Part shown: one piece after another, positions 16,689-25,177 of the stretch
Layout: every line of letters starts with the position of its first letter
Position numbering within the stretch: the stretch's first letter is position 1
Assembly: GCF_036014015.1 (NCBI RefSeq)
Contig: NZ_CP107905.1
Coordinates: 9,362,001 to 9,426,000, forward strand
Source: Streptomyces sp. NBC_00457
Lineage (GTDB): Bacteria > Actinomycetota > Actinomycetes > Streptomycetales > Streptomycetaceae
Direction of reading: 5' to 3'
Length of the DNA: 64,000 bases
Made by a program: the position numbers and the translations under genes
Notes under the pieces: model-generated
Database searches by the model: none
What the model was told of the DNA's origin: nothing
Seen by the model: the letters and a program-made list of their open reading frames with translations, nothing else

Positions 16689-18086
16689 ATGACGGAAATT
16701 CTTGTGCAGGTGGGTTCGGCGGACCGGGTTCCGCCGGTGGTCAGGGTGGTGGAGCATCCGGCATGGCCCGTGCTCAAGGATGCCGTGGAGCGGATCCGGC
16801 CGTGGCAGTCCAAGGACGGATCGATCGACTTCGAGGCCGAGGGCGCCCCCGAGCGCGCGAACGCCGAACGCGTCGTGCGCCGGATCATCGACGCCGTCGC
16901 GGAGCTCTCCCCGCTGCTCCCGCACGACCGCGCCTACCACGAGGCCCTCGTCGAGGACCTGCGCCGCTGGGCCGGCGGCGGGTTCGGCGTGCCGGACTTC
17001 CTCGACTCGCTGCTGGCGTTCCAGCCCGCCGCGCACCGCGCGGACGGCCTCCAGCATCTGGTCGTCTTCCCGATGTACACGCAGAACGGCAACCCCGACC
17101 GCAACCTCGAAGCGGTCGTCCTGCGCATGGTCTGGCCGGACTGGCTGGCCGAGCTGGAGCGCACCCGCTATGACAACCCGCTGTTCTGCGGCATCAAGTT
17201 CGAGGACTTCACGGCCGGTTACGACACCAACTCCGCCGTCCTCTTCCCCGAGACGATCGCCGTGCGCGAGGCGCCCGAACGCTTCTCCTGGGGCGGCATC
17301 TTCTGTGACCGTGAGGCCGCCCGCTTCCGCCGCGTGACCGCGGCCGCCGTGGACGTCCTCGGCCTCGAGCTGCCCGAGGACATCGCCGCCATGGTCCACG
17401 ACCAGAAGCGCTGCGAGGAGGCCTTCGTCCTGTGGGACATGGTCCACGACCGCACCCACAGCCATGGCGACCTGCCCTTCGACCCGTTCATGATCAAGCA
17501 GCGCCAGCCGTTCTGGATGTACGGCCTGGAAGAGCTGCGCTGCGACCTCACCGCCTTCAAGGAGGCCGTGAAGCTGGCCGCGGACGGGGTGCCGCAGGCC
17601 CGTGACGTGCAGTACGCGGTGCTCTTCGACCGCATGTTCCGCTTCCCGGTCACCGGCGAGCGCGTCCGCAACTACGACGGCCTCGGCGGCCAGCTCCTCT
17701 TCGCCTACCTGCACAAGCACGATGTCGTCCGCTGGACCGACAACAAGCTCTCCATCGACTGGGAGCGCGCACCCCAGGTCACCAACCAGCTGTGCGCCGA
17801 CATCGAGCAGCTGTACCGGGACGGCATCGACCGCCCCAAGCTCGTCCACTGGTTCAAGGGGTACGAGCTGGTCTCCACCTACCTCGCTCCGCACCCCGGC
17901 TCCAAGTGGGCCAAGGGTCCCGACGCCCTGGACCTGACCCTGCCGCCGCGCAAACTCGTCGATGACGTGCTTCCGGACGAGTTTCCCCTGAGCATGTTCT
18001 ATGAGGCGCTGTCCAAGAAGCTGAAGAACGTGATTGCCTCGACTCGGGGCATCACGGCGGACACCGCCGAGCGGGTCGCCGCGTGA
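16689..18086 (+). CDS. DUF6421 family protein (uncharacterised)
   Basis: A 465-residue soluble protein I recognise only as the actinobacterial family called DUF6421. It has no signal peptide or membrane span. Conserved-looking features are histidine- and aspartate-rich: [20 protein letters not shown] (about residues 248-267) looks like a metal-binding centre, and [15 protein letters not shown] follows. Earlier segments [15 protein letters not shown] and [16 protein letters not shown] are also strikingly polar-conserved. The H-D-x-x-H-S-H-G-D cluster could bind a divalent metal (inference). It opens a three-gene operon overlapping an SDR and a PLP enzyme, so it may act on the same metabolite. 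Confidence 0.8.
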   Translation: MTEILVQVGSADRVPPVVRVVEHPAWPVLKDAVERIRPWQSKDGSIDFEAEGAPERANAERVVRRIIDAVAELSPLLPHDRAYHEALVEDLRRWAGGGFGVPDFLDSLLAFQPAAHRADGLQHLVVFPMYTQNGNPDRNLEAVVLRMVWPDWLAELERTRYDNPLFCGIKFEDFTAGYDTNSAVLFPETIAVREAPERFSWGGIFCDREAARFRRVTAAAVDVLGLELPEDIAAMVHDQKRCEEAFVLWDMVHDRTHSHGDLPFDPFMIKQRQPFWMYGLEELRCDLTAFKEAVKLAADGVPQARDVQYAVLFDRMFRFPVTGERVRNYDGLGGQLLFAYLHKHDVVRWTDNKLSIDWERAPQVTNQLCADIEQLYRDGIDRPKLVHWFKGYELVSTYLAPHPGSKWAKGPDALDLTLPPRKLVDDVLPDEFPLSMFYEALSKKLKNVIASTRGITADTAERVAA

Positions 18087-18121
18087 GCGACCGCACCAAT
18101 AACGCTCAGGAGGCGAAGATC

Positions 18122-18868
18122 ATGGGGAACGGGGCTCTCAGCGGTGCGGTGATCGCGGTGGCCGGTGCGGGCGGACCCGCCGGGCGGGCGGCGCTGCTCA
18201 GGCTGGCCGAGGCGGGTGCGACCGTCGTCGGCTCGGACAACGACCCGGAGCGGCTGGCCGAGGCGGTGGACGCGGCCAGCTTCGCCCACGGCGGAGCCAC
18301 CGTCGTCGGTGACACCGTCGATCTGCTCGACCTCCAGTCCACCCAGGACTGGGCCACGCGTATCGAGAAGGACTTCGGCCGGGTCGACGGCCTGGTCCAC
18401 CTCGTCGGCGGCTGGCGCGGCAGCGAGACCTTCACCCGGACCAGCCTCGACGACTGGGACTTCCTCGAGCTGCTGCTGATCCGCACCGTGCAGCACACCT
18501 CCCTCGCCTTCCACGAGGCGCTGCAGCGCAGTGACCGCGGCCGGTACGTCCTGATCAGCGCGGCCGGCGCCAGCAAGCCCACCGCGGGCAACGCCGCCTA
18601 CGCCGCCGCCAAGGCCGCCGCCGAGGCGTGGACGCTGGCCACGGCCGACTACTTCCGCAAGGCCGGGGGCGAGCAGGGCCCGAACGCGGCGGCTGCGATC
18701 CTGGTGGTGAAGGCGCTGGTGCACGACGCGATGCGCGCCGAGCGACCCAACGCGAAGTTCGCGGGCTTCACGGACGTCAAGGACCTGGCCGACGCCGTCG
18801 TCGGAGTCTGGGAGAAGCCCGCCGCCGAAGTGAACGGACACCGTCTGTGGCTGACCGAGAAGCCGTGA
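18122..18868 (+). CDS. SDR-family NAD(P)-dependent oxidoreductase
   Basis: A 248-residue Rossmann-fold enzyme. The N-terminal AVAGAGGPAGRAAL is a modified TGxxxGxG nucleotide loop, and VGSDNDPERLAEA follows strand 2. The catalytic pair is in GNAAYAAAKAAAEAW (Y-x3-K), with LISAAGAS giving the serine. ATG at 18122 has a strong GGAGG and is preferred. The frame also opens with a GTG at 18083 that overlaps the stop of DUF6421, so coupling is possible. Its own stop overlaps the start of the PLP enzyme by four bases. The substrate is unknown. Confidence 0.87.
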   Translation: MGNGALSGAVIAVAGAGGPAGRAALLRLAEAGATVVGSDNDPERLAEAVDAASFAHGGATVVGDTVDLLDLQSTQDWATRIEKDFGRVDGLVHLVGGWRGSETFTRTSLDDWDFLELLLIRTVQHTSLAFHEALQRSDRGRYVLISAAGASKPTAGNAAYAAAKAAAEAWTLATADYFRKAGGEQGPNAAAAILVVKALVHDAMRAERPNAKFAGFTDVKDLADAVVGVWEKPAAEVNGHRLWLTEKP

Positions 18869-19935
18869 ACCCTCCGAAGACCGACGCCCGCCGCCATCAC
18901 GACCCGGAGCTCCGCGGTTTCGCCAGCGACAACTACGCCGGGGCCCACCCCGAGGTGCTCGCCGCCCTGGCCCTGGCCAACGGCGGGCACCAGGTCGCGT
19001 ACGGCGAGGACGTCTACACCGAGAACCTCCAGCGGATCATCCGCAGCCACTTCGGCGCCACCGCGGAGGCCTTCCCCGTCTTCAACGGCACCGGCGCCAA
19101 CGTCGTCGCGCTCCAGGCGGTCACCGACCGCTGGGGCGCGGTGATCTGTGCCGAGAGCGCACACATCAACGTCGACGAGGGCGGCGCCCCCGAGCGCATG
19201 GGCGGCCTGAAGCTGCTCACCGTGCCCACACCCGACGGCAAGCTCACCCCCGAGCTGATCGACCGGCAGGCGTATGGCTGGGACGACGAGCACCGGGCCA
19301 TGCCGCAGGTCGTCTCGATCGCCCAGAGCACCGAACTCGGCACCGTCTACACGCCGGACGAGATCCGCGCCATCTGCGAGCACGCCCACGCGCACGGCAT
19401 GAAGGTCCACCTCGACGGCTCCCGCCTCGCCAACGCGGCGGCCTCGCTCAACATGCCCATGCGGACCTTCGCCGACGCGGTCGGCGTCGACCTCCTCTCG
19501 CTGGGCGGGACCAAGAACGGCGCGCTGTTCGGCGAGGCGGTCGTCGTCATCAACCAGGACGCCGTCAGCCATATGAAGCACCTGCGCAAGCTGTCCATGC
19601 AGCTCGCCTCCAAGATGCGCTTCGTGTCGGTCCAGTTGGAGGCGCTGTTCGCCAAGGACCTGTGGCTGCGCAACGCCCGCCACTCCAACGAGATGGCCCA
19701 GCGGCTCGCGGAGGGCGTGCGCGCGGTGCACGGCGTCGAACTGCTCTACCCGGTGCAGTCCAACGCCGTGTTCGCGCACCTCCCGCACGACGTGAGCGAG
19801 CGCCTGCAGAAGCGGTTCCGCTTCTACTTCTGGGACGAGGCCGCGGGCGACGTCCGCTGGATGTGCGCCTTCGACACGACCGAGGAGGACGTGGACGCGT
19901 TCGTGGCGGCGCTCAAGGAGGAGATGGCCCGCTGA
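18865..19935 (+). CDS. Threonine-aldolase-like PLP-dependent lyase
   Basis: A 356-residue fold-type I enzyme of the low-specificity L-threonine aldolase / beta-eliminating lyase family. Members cleave threonine or related beta-hydroxy amino acids to glycine and an aldehyde. FASDNYAGAHPEVLAAL opens the domain, FNGTGANVVAL binds phosphate, VHLDGSRLANAA holds the PLP aspartate, and the Schiff-base lysine is in SLGGTKNGAL near residue 212. GTG at 18865 overlaps the SDR stop (GTGA), a sign of translational coupling. With the SDR it suggests an aldehyde or beta-hydroxy-amino-acid pathway (inference). Confidence 0.88.
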   Translation: MNPPKTDARRHHDPELRGFASDNYAGAHPEVLAALALANGGHQVAYGEDVYTENLQRIIRSHFGATAEAFPVFNGTGANVVALQAVTDRWGAVICAESAHINVDEGGAPERMGGLKLLTVPTPDGKLTPELIDRQAYGWDDEHRAMPQVVSIAQSTELGTVYTPDEIRAICEHAHAHGMKVHLDGSRLANAAASLNMPMRTFADAVGVDLLSLGGTKNGALFGEAVVVINQDAVSHMKHLRKLSMQLASKMRFVSVQLEALFAKDLWLRNARHSNEMAQRLAEGVRAVHGVELLYPVQSNAVFAHLPHDVSERLQKRFRFYFWDEAAGDVRWMCAFDTTEEDVDAFVAALKEEMAR

Positions 19936-19950
19936 GGGCCGCGCCGTGCG

Positions 19951-21336
19951 TCAGTTGACGACGATGGCCGTCGTGTTGTTGCGCAGATTCGGATCGAACC
20001 GGCGGATGTCGAGCTCCGCGTCGTCGATGACGGTGGCGACGGTGGTGCGTGCCCCGCGCACCACCCGGTCGATCCGCAACTGGACCCCGATGGTGTAGGA
20101 CGCCTTGTCGTGCAGGTAGATCGGCGTCCAGCAGAAGTACGTCGTGGCGGCCGGACCCTCCTCGGACGGCGGCAGCGCATAGCAGTCCTCCGGCAGTCCG
20201 ACGACCGTCGTCCCCTCCGGCGCCTGGAACCGCACCGTGCTCACGGGCGCGCCCGCACCCAGCGACGCCACCCACGCCGGGCCGCGGTTGTGCACGGTCA
20301 CCCCCGCGGTCACGGTGTCACCGACGGCCCCGGTCACCCGGCTGCCGATGAGTTTCAGGTCCGCGGTGTTCCGGGCCTCGAGGATCACGCTGCGTGCGTT
20401 GTCCGACAGGTCGAGGTCGTCGTCCCCGGCCGCGGTCACCGGAAGAAGGTCCAGCTCGGTGCCGGTGCCCCGGGTCCACGTCCAGTCGCCGCGGAGGTCT
20501 TCCAGCCTCTCGTCCGCATACGGCTCGACGGAGTGGTCGAACCGCTCGTACAGCGCCTTCCGCCCGACGCCCAGCTCGGTCACCAGCGCGTACTCCTGCC
20601 CCGGCGCCACCGGTTCGTCCAGCACGCACACCGCCGATGTGCCGGTCTCGTGCTGCCGGTACTCGCAGTTGGAGTGCCGCTCCTCGAACCGCAGGCCGTA
20701 GGAGGCGTTGAGCCACAGCAGCGTCCGGTCCACGGCGCGGTTGCCACTGTTGGCGACCGTCGCCCGCACGCTGGTGTCCGTGCCCGGCCTGAGTCCCCGC
20801 TGGTACTCGGCCTGGCTGAGCCCGAGATCCGGTCCGTCGCCGAGGGTGACCAGGGTCTCCGAGGTGTGCGACGTCAGCTCCCCGGCGGTGGCCGTGTAGC
20901 GCACGGACCCCGATGTGCTGAGGTCCGCGTCCGGCAGCGCGCGCAGCCCGAGCCGCGCGGCGGTCACGCTCGCCGTCCCGGTCGGCATCTCCGGGAAGGC
21001 GCAGCTCGCCTGGACGGCCGACTCGGGCACGCAGTTGTCCGGCCACGACACCTGCGCGAAGGAGGCGATCTCGCTCGCGTCCACGGTCAGCTGCCCGGCC
21101 GGAACGCCGTTGTCGAGGTTGTCGTGGGTGATGTCCACAGTGAGCCGGCGCTCAGGTGCGCCGCCGTCCGCGTCCGGCCCCGGCAACACCGTCTCGGACG
21201 GCACGCTGATCCACAGCTGGTCGGAAACGGCCTGCGCGGCCCCGGTCTCGGCCACTGCCAGAGCGCAGCCGGCGAGCGCCCCCGCGAGAAGGCGGAGCCT
21301 CACACGTCGTGTCGGTCTGGTCTGCGTCCGCTTCAT
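19951..21336 (-). CDS. Secreted protein of CARDB/DUF11-like repeats
   Basis: A 461-residue exported protein. The N-terminus KRTQTRPTRRVRLRLL plus a hydrophobic core is a signal peptide cut near AQA-VSD. The rest is beta-rich, with modules of the CARDB/DUF11 kind that open with phrases such as VRATVANSGNRAVDRTLLW and VTAGVTVHNRGPAWV, and carries paired cysteines (NCVPESAVQASC, NCEYRQHETGTSAVC) likely to form disulfides. There is no LPXTG or membrane anchor at the C-terminus, so it is released. It is probably a wall or surface adhesion or structural protein. ATG at 21336 follows GGGGGAA. It is single and convergent with the aldolase operon. Confidence 0.8.
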   Translation of the reverse strand: MKRTQTRPTRRVRLRLLAGALAGCALAVAETGAAQAVSDQLWISVPSETVLPGPDADGGAPERRLTVDITHDNLDNGVPAGQLTVDASEIASFAQVSWPDNCVPESAVQASCAFPEMPTGTASVTAARLGLRALPDADLSTSGSVRYTATAGELTSHTSETLVTLGDGPDLGLSQAEYQRGLRPGTDTSVRATVANSGNRAVDRTLLWLNASYGLRFEERHSNCEYRQHETGTSAVCVLDEPVAPGQEYALVTELGVGRKALYERFDHSVEPYADERLEDLRGDWTWTRGTGTELDLLPVTAAGDDDLDLSDNARSVILEARNTADLKLIGSRVTGAVGDTVTAGVTVHNRGPAWVASLGAGAPVSTVRFQAPEGTTVVGLPEDCYALPPSEEGPAATTYFCWTPIYLHDKASYTIGVQLRIDRVVRGARTTVATVIDDAELDIRRFDPNLRNNTTAIVVN

Positions 21337-21484
21337 CTGTTCCCCCTCGTCGACGGTCTGCCGGTGACCGAGACCGGCGGCGCGGGAGATGGGTTGTGCT
21401 TGAGCGGCGGGTTGCGGCGGTCTTCGGCCGTTTTTCACCGGCAGACCCTGCTGCCGCATAAATATGCAGTCAAGGGAAAGTTCA

Positions 21485-21514
21485 TTGACGGCCAGGTGGT
21501 CGCATTCCTATGCT
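21485..21514 (+). promoter_or_regulatory. Leaderless promoter of the transglutaminase-like gene
   Basis: TTGACG (21485-21490), an 18-base spacer and TATGCT (21509-21514) form a near-consensus vegetative promoter. Its expected start point is at the ATG at 21523, and no ribosome site is present. Confidence 0.7.
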
Positions 21515-21522
21515 CTGCGGAC

Positions 21523-22113
21523 ATGGAGCTCACTCAGGAAACCCCTGACCTGTCCGCCTATTTGGCTGCCGACGACGTCATCGACCACGACCATCCGCGC
21601 GTACGGACGGCGGCTGCCCGCCTGGCCGGGAAGGCGCAGGACTCGTATGCCTATGCGCGGCTGGCGTTCGAGTTCGTGCGCGACACCATCCCGCACTCGC
21701 AGGACTCCGGCGATCCGCGGGTCACCTGGCGCGCTTCCGATGTCCTGGAACAGGGCACCGGCATCTGCTACGCCAAGGCGCACGCCCTTGCGGCGCTGCT
21801 GCGGGCCGAGGACATTCCGACGGCGTTCTGCTATCAGCGGCTGGCGGACGACGGCGACGGGCATGTCGTGCACGGTCTGGTCGCCGTCCGGTTCAACGGC
21901 GCCTGGCATCGGCAGGACCCCAGGGGCAACAAACCCGGCGTGGACGCCCAGTTCTCGCTGGACGGTGAGCGGCTGGCGTTCGTGGCCGAGCCCAAGTCCA
22001 ATGAGGTGGACTATCCGGTGTTGTACGCTGAACCTCACCCGGTCGTGCTGAACGCGCTCAAGGCGGCGCGCGACCGGCCGCACCTGTGGCAGACGCTCCC
22101 CACCGCACTCTGA
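21523..22113 (+). CDS. Transglutaminase-like protein
   Basis: A 196-residue cytosolic protein with the papain-like transglutaminase core. The catalytic cysteine is in DVLEQGTGICYAKAHALAAL, the histidine in GHVVHGLVAVRFNGAWH, and the aspartate just after it (RQDPRGN). The family includes peptidases and ligases of unknown substrate. The start ATG sits eight bases after a -10 element with no ribosome site, so it should be leaderless. The B3/B4 gene begins 13 bases after its stop, making an operon of two. It is divergent from the secreted protein gene. Confidence 0.85.
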   Translation: MELTQETPDLSAYLAADDVIDHDHPRVRTAAARLAGKAQDSYAYARLAFEFVRDTIPHSQDSGDPRVTWRASDVLEQGTGICYAKAHALAALLRAEDIPTAFCYQRLADDGDGHVVHGLVAVRFNGAWHRQDPRGNKPGVDAQFSLDGERLAFVAEPKSNEVDYPVLYAEPHPVVLNALKAARDRPHLWQTLPTAL

Positions 22114-22126
22114 GGCAAGGCCGACC

Positions 22127-22831
22127 ATGACTCTCACGCTGACCGTGTCCGACGAGGTGCGCGCCCTCGTGCCCGGGTTCACGCACGTCGCCATCGAGGC
22201 GCACGGCCTCGTCAACGGGCCCAGTACCGACGCCAGTTCGGCGCTCCTCGACGACGCGGCCCGGCGGCTCGCCGTACGCCTGGACGGGCGCCCGCCGCAC
22301 GAGGACCCGCACATGGCGGCCTGGCGGGAGGCCTACACGGCCTTCGGGTCGAAGCCCTCACGCACCCGTAACTCGGCGGAGGCGCTGGCCAAGCGGGCAT
22401 TGTCGGAGGCCGGGCTGCCCCGGATCAATGTGCTCGTCGACCTCTACAACGCCATCAGCGTCGCCCACCTGATCCCCGTGGGCGGCGAGGACCTCGACCA
22501 CATCCAGGGCGGCATGCGTCTCGTCCGGGCCACCGGCGACGAGGACTTCGTGACTGTCGCCGCGGGCGAGGAGGTCGTCGAGCACCCCGATGCCGGCGAG
22601 GTCGTGTGGTGCGACGAGGCCGGGGTGACCTGCCGCCGCTGGAACTGGCGCCAGGGACCGCGCACCCGGCTCACCGAGGAGACCGTCTCGGCGATCTTCC
22701 TGTTGGAGAGCATGGCGCCGATGCCGGTCCCCGACGTCGAGACGGCGGCTGCCGAACTCGCCGAACTGCTGGCCAAGTTCAGCCCCGGCGCGCACATCGG
22801 GATCCGTCCCGCCGAACCGGCGCGGGACTGA
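22127..22831 (+). CDS. Free-standing B3/B4 (tRNA-synthetase editing-type) domain protein
   Basis: A 234-residue protein with one B3/B4 domain, the fold that in the phenylalanyl-tRNA synthetase beta chain hydrolyses mischarged Tyr-tRNA. The visible core is FGSKPSRTRNSAEALAKRAL, LPRINVLVDLYNAISVAHLIPVGGEDLD and the long strand pair ending VVEHPDAGEVVWCDEAG. No synthetase module is attached, so it may edit tRNA in trans or bind free amino acids (inference from the family). It follows the transglutaminase-like gene by 13 bases on the same transcript. Confidence 0.85.
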   Translation: MTLTLTVSDEVRALVPGFTHVAIEAHGLVNGPSTDASSALLDDAARRLAVRLDGRPPHEDPHMAAWREAYTAFGSKPSRTRNSAEALAKRALSEAGLPRINVLVDLYNAISVAHLIPVGGEDLDHIQGGMRLVRATGDEDFVTVAAGEEVVEHPDAGEVVWCDEAGVTCRRWNWRQGPRTRLTEETVSAIFLLESMAPMPVPDVETAAAELAELLAKFSPGAHIGIRPAEPARD

Positions 22832-22866
22832 CCCGCCGAGACTCCGACGGTCGGTGTGACGCGGTG

Positions 22867-23595
22867 TCAGCGAGCCTCGGCCGCGCGGACCTCTTCCGGT
22901 GTCGGCGCCGTGCCACCGAGGTGCGCCGGCATCCACCAGGTGTCCTGGGCGTCCTTGGGTCGCACGGGGTAGGCGCGCTGCGCCGCTTCGAGGAGCTCCT
23001 GTACGGCCTCGCGCAGCTGGCGCGTGATGGCGCCGGCGTACTTGTCGCGGGACGCCTCGATCGCCTCGCCGACCCGGATGGTGATCGGGGTGTGGCTCCG
23101 CTTGAAGTTCTTCGGGTGGCCCTTGGTCCACAGCCGCTGCGTGCCCCACACGGCCATCGGGATCAGCGGTACGCCCGCCTCCTGGGCCATTCGCGCGGCG
23201 CCCGACTTGAAGGACTTCAGCGTGAACGACTCCGAGATCGTGGCCTCCGGGAAGACCCCGACGATTTCGCCGGAGCGCAGCGAGTCGAGCGCGTGCTGGT
23301 ACGCCGCCTCACCCTGCTTGCGGTCCACGGGGATGTGCTTCATCCCGCGCATCAGCGGCCCGGAGATCTTGTGCCGGAACACGGACTCCTTGGCCATGAA
23401 GCGGACGAGCCGCTTCTGCGGGAGCGCCGCCAGGCCGTCGAAGATGAAGTCCAGGTAGCTGATGTGGTTGCTCACCAGCACGGCGCCGCCCGAGCGCGGA
23501 ATGTTCTCCGATCCCTTGCAGTCGATCTTCAGGTCCCACGCCTTGAACAAAGTGAGGGCGAGACCGACAACGGGACGGTAGACAAGCTCTGCCAT
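22867..23595 (-). CDS. 1-acyl-sn-glycerol-3-phosphate acyltransferase family (PlsC-like)
   Basis: A 242-residue membrane-associated acyltransferase of phospholipid synthesis. The catalytic N-H-x4-D is in VLVSNHISYLDFI (about residues 39-51), the substrate motif is GVFPEATISES (about 116-126), and IPMAVWGTQR carries the third block. The N-terminal VYRPVVGLALTLFKAW is a short hydrophobic anchor. In place of the usual EGTRS it has PEATIS, typical of the actinobacterial branch that may use other lysolipids. ATG at 23595 follows GGAAGG. It is monocistronic and divergent from a thioredoxin gene across a roughly 310-base gap. Confidence 0.9.
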   Translation of the reverse strand: MAELVYRPVVGLALTLFKAWDLKIDCKGSENIPRSGGAVLVSNHISYLDFIFDGLAALPQKRLVRFMAKESVFRHKISGPLMRGMKHIPVDRKQGEAAYQHALDSLRSGEIVGVFPEATISESFTLKSFKSGAARMAQEAGVPLIPMAVWGTQRLWTKGHPKNFKRSHTPITIRVGEAIEASRDKYAGAITRQLREAVQELLEAAQRAYPVRPKDAQDTWWMPAHLGGTAPTPEEVRAAEAR

Positions 23596-23905
23596 GGACG
23601 GGGTGAACCCTTCCTTCTCTGCCAGGGAAAGGGCTCCCGGCGGGAAAGTTACGCAGCCGTAGGTTTACGGCATCTCGCAGATCGTGCCCCAAGAACGCAC
23701 GGACAGCCAGTGTTGGTTCCTGGGAACTGCGAGATCCTCGTCACGTCGACACCATGATCCACCTCGGGCTTTTACGTCGCCTTTACTTCGCATGTACGGC
23801 AATTCTCCGTACGACCAGGTACATCTCGCCGCCGACTAGTACCCGAATGCAGCATTGAGTAACGCGGCGACGTGCGCGGCAGGGCGAAGGAATCTTTGGA
23901 GTCGT
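23596..23905. other. Divergent intergenic region with GTACGG dyad
   Basis: These 310 bases between the acyltransferase and thioredoxin genes contain no gene I can support. They hold the perfect inverted repeat GTACGG (23794-23799) / CCGTAC (23807-23812) with a 7-base spacer, a candidate operator about 95 bases before the thioredoxin start, and somewhat more A+T than the neighbours. GGAG at 23898-23901 serves the thioredoxin gene. Confidence 0.4.
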
Positions 23906-24244
23906 GTGCATGCTGACGAGATGATGAGAGATGACGGACAGCGGCTCGGTGCCACCGAGTTGGGGCGGGATCTCGGCGAGCGCGCTACCCTCGTGCAGTT
24001 CTCCAGCGCCTTCTGCGCACCCTGCCGCGCGACCCGACGGGTCCTCGGTGAGGTGGCGGACATGGTGCCGGGTGTGGCCCATGTCGAGATCGACGCCGAG
24101 GCCCGGCTGGAGCTCGTACGCCGACTCGGCATCCTCAAGACCCCGACCGTGCTGGTCCTCGACGCCGACGGTCACGAGGTGCGGCGGGCAACCGGTCAAC
24201 CGCGCAAGGCGGATGTGATCGCGGCGCTGGGCGAGGCGGTCTGA
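23906..24244 (+). CDS. Thioredoxin-family protein (CAPC active site)
   Basis: A roughly 112-residue soluble thiol-disulfide protein. The active site is FSSAFCAPCRATRR, with the WCGPC of classic thioredoxin replaced by FCAPC. The cis-proline is in GILKTPTVLVLDADG. The length is that of a bare thioredoxin fold with no signal peptide. The start is uncertain: GTG at 23906 lies four bases from GGAG; ATG at 23921 and TTG at 23855 are alternatives. The altered dipeptide should shift its redox potential (family knowledge). The next genes on the strand are a leader peptide and a flavin reductase. Confidence 0.85.
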   Translation: MHADEMMRDDGQRLGATELGRDLGERATLVQFSSAFCAPCRATRRVLGEVADMVPGVAHVEIDAEARLELVRRLGILKTPTVLVLDADGHEVRRATGQPRKADVIAALGEAV

Positions 24245-24314
24245 GTGCGTGAGCCAGCTCCCAGGTGGCGAGACGTACTTGACTGTGTGCACCACCTATC
24301 GTCAGCCTGACTCT

Positions 24315-24395
24315 ATGCCTTCGGAACTCCTTCTCTTCGGACGGGCGCACATCGACCTCGTCCGTACCGCGAGCGCGCGCTGTCCGGGTCGTTGA
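24315..24395 (+). CDS. Putative cysteine-type regulatory leader peptide
   Basis: A 26-codon open frame, MPSELLLFGRAHIDLVRTAS then ARCPGR and a stop, ends 53 bases before the flavin reductase start. Its H-I-D-L-x-R-x-x-S-x-x-C pattern matches a recurring class of short leader peptides that in Streptomyces lie before sulfur-related genes (recalled from family knowledge). The single late cysteine is where ribosomes would pause when Cys-tRNA is scarce. It is too short for ordinary gene calling. The presence and position are seen; the attenuation role is inference. Confidence 0.7.
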   Translation: MPSELLLFGRAHIDLVRTASARCPGR

Positions 24396-24448
24396 ACACC
24401 CAGCACACCGACAGGACCGCTGCCGACTCTCCCCAGAAGGACCACTCC

Positions 24449-24958
24449 ATGACGGCCACGCCCGATCTGGTCACCCCTCAACTCGCCACGACCGACCTGT
24501 TCCGCTCCGTCTTCCGGCGGCACGCGGCGGGCGTCGCCGTGATCACCGCCTACGGTGACCGGGGCCCGGCCGGCTTCACCGCCACCTCCCTCACCTCGGT
24601 CTCCGCCGAACCCCCGCTCGTCTCCTTCGGCATCGGCACCGGCGCCTCCAGCTGGCCCGCGATAGCCGGGGCCGACCATGTCGGGGTGCACATACTCGGT
24701 GAGCACCAGCGCGAGCTGGCCGCGACCTTCGCGCGCAGCGGTGCCGACCGGTTCGGCCCGTCCACCGCCTGGCGGGAGGGGCCGGAAGGCGTTCCCGTCC
24801 TCGACGACGTCGTCGCCTGGCTCGTGTGCCGGGTGCACGCGCGCGTGCCCGCCGGGGATCACCGCGTGGTGCTCGCCGAGGTCGTGCACGGGGACCCCTC
24901 GGGACCCGGGCGTCCGCTCGTGTACCACCAGGGGCGGTTCACCGCACTGCGTGACTGA
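24449..24958 (+). CDS. Flavin reductase-like (FMN-binding split-barrel) protein
   Basis: A 169-residue flavin reductase family protein. Such proteins reduce FMN or FAD with NAD(P)H for a partner monooxygenase, or bind flavin as oxidoreductases. LFRSVFRRHAAGVAVITA opens the domain, GFTATSLTSVSAEPPLVSF is the flavin-binding signature, and GDHRVVLAEVVHG and PLVYHQGRF close it. ATG at 24449 has AAGGA eight bases upstream and is preferred over an in-frame TTG at 24392. The leader peptide just upstream hints that expression follows cysteine supply, so the partner may work in sulfur acquisition (inference). Confidence 0.85.
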   Translation: MTATPDLVTPQLATTDLFRSVFRRHAAGVAVITAYGDRGPAGFTATSLTSVSAEPPLVSFGIGTGASSWPAIAGADHVGVHILGEHQRELAATFARSGADRFGPSTAWREGPEGVPVLDDVVAWLVCRVHARVPAGDHRVVLAEVVHGDPSGPGRPLVYHQGRFTALRD

Positions 24959-25026
24959 CCGGGCTCCGGACTGTTCTGCGGGAGCGTCCAGTTCCGGTTA
25001 CGCTGCGTTGCAAAGGTCACAGTTCA

Positions 25027-25146
25027 AAGCGCTTGCTTAGCGGGCAGGAACTGGGTGTACTGACGAGTAATATTCCGGTCGGAGCGCAGGCCGCCCCGAC
25101 CGGGATCGGCCGCTTGGGGCGCCTATGCTGCCTGCAAGTAGGCAGC
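25027..25146. promoter_or_regulatory. Promoter region of etfBA with three dyads
   Basis: Three symmetric elements precede etfB: AAGCGCTT (25027-25034), TACTGACGAGTA (25058-25069, four-base arms) and GCTGCCT/AGGCAGC (25127-25133 and 25140-25146). The last overlaps TATGCT (25124-25129), a good -10. No -35 is obvious. These are candidate sites for fatty-acid or sterol-type TetR repressors. Confidence 0.4.
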
Positions 25147-25177
25147 AGAGAAATGTCGATGCAGTAGGAGAGCCGGC

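Noticed and set aside
16563..17894. A 443-codon minus-strand frame over DUF6421
   Set aside because: Shadow of the real gene; it has no ribosome site and runs across the promoter palindrome.
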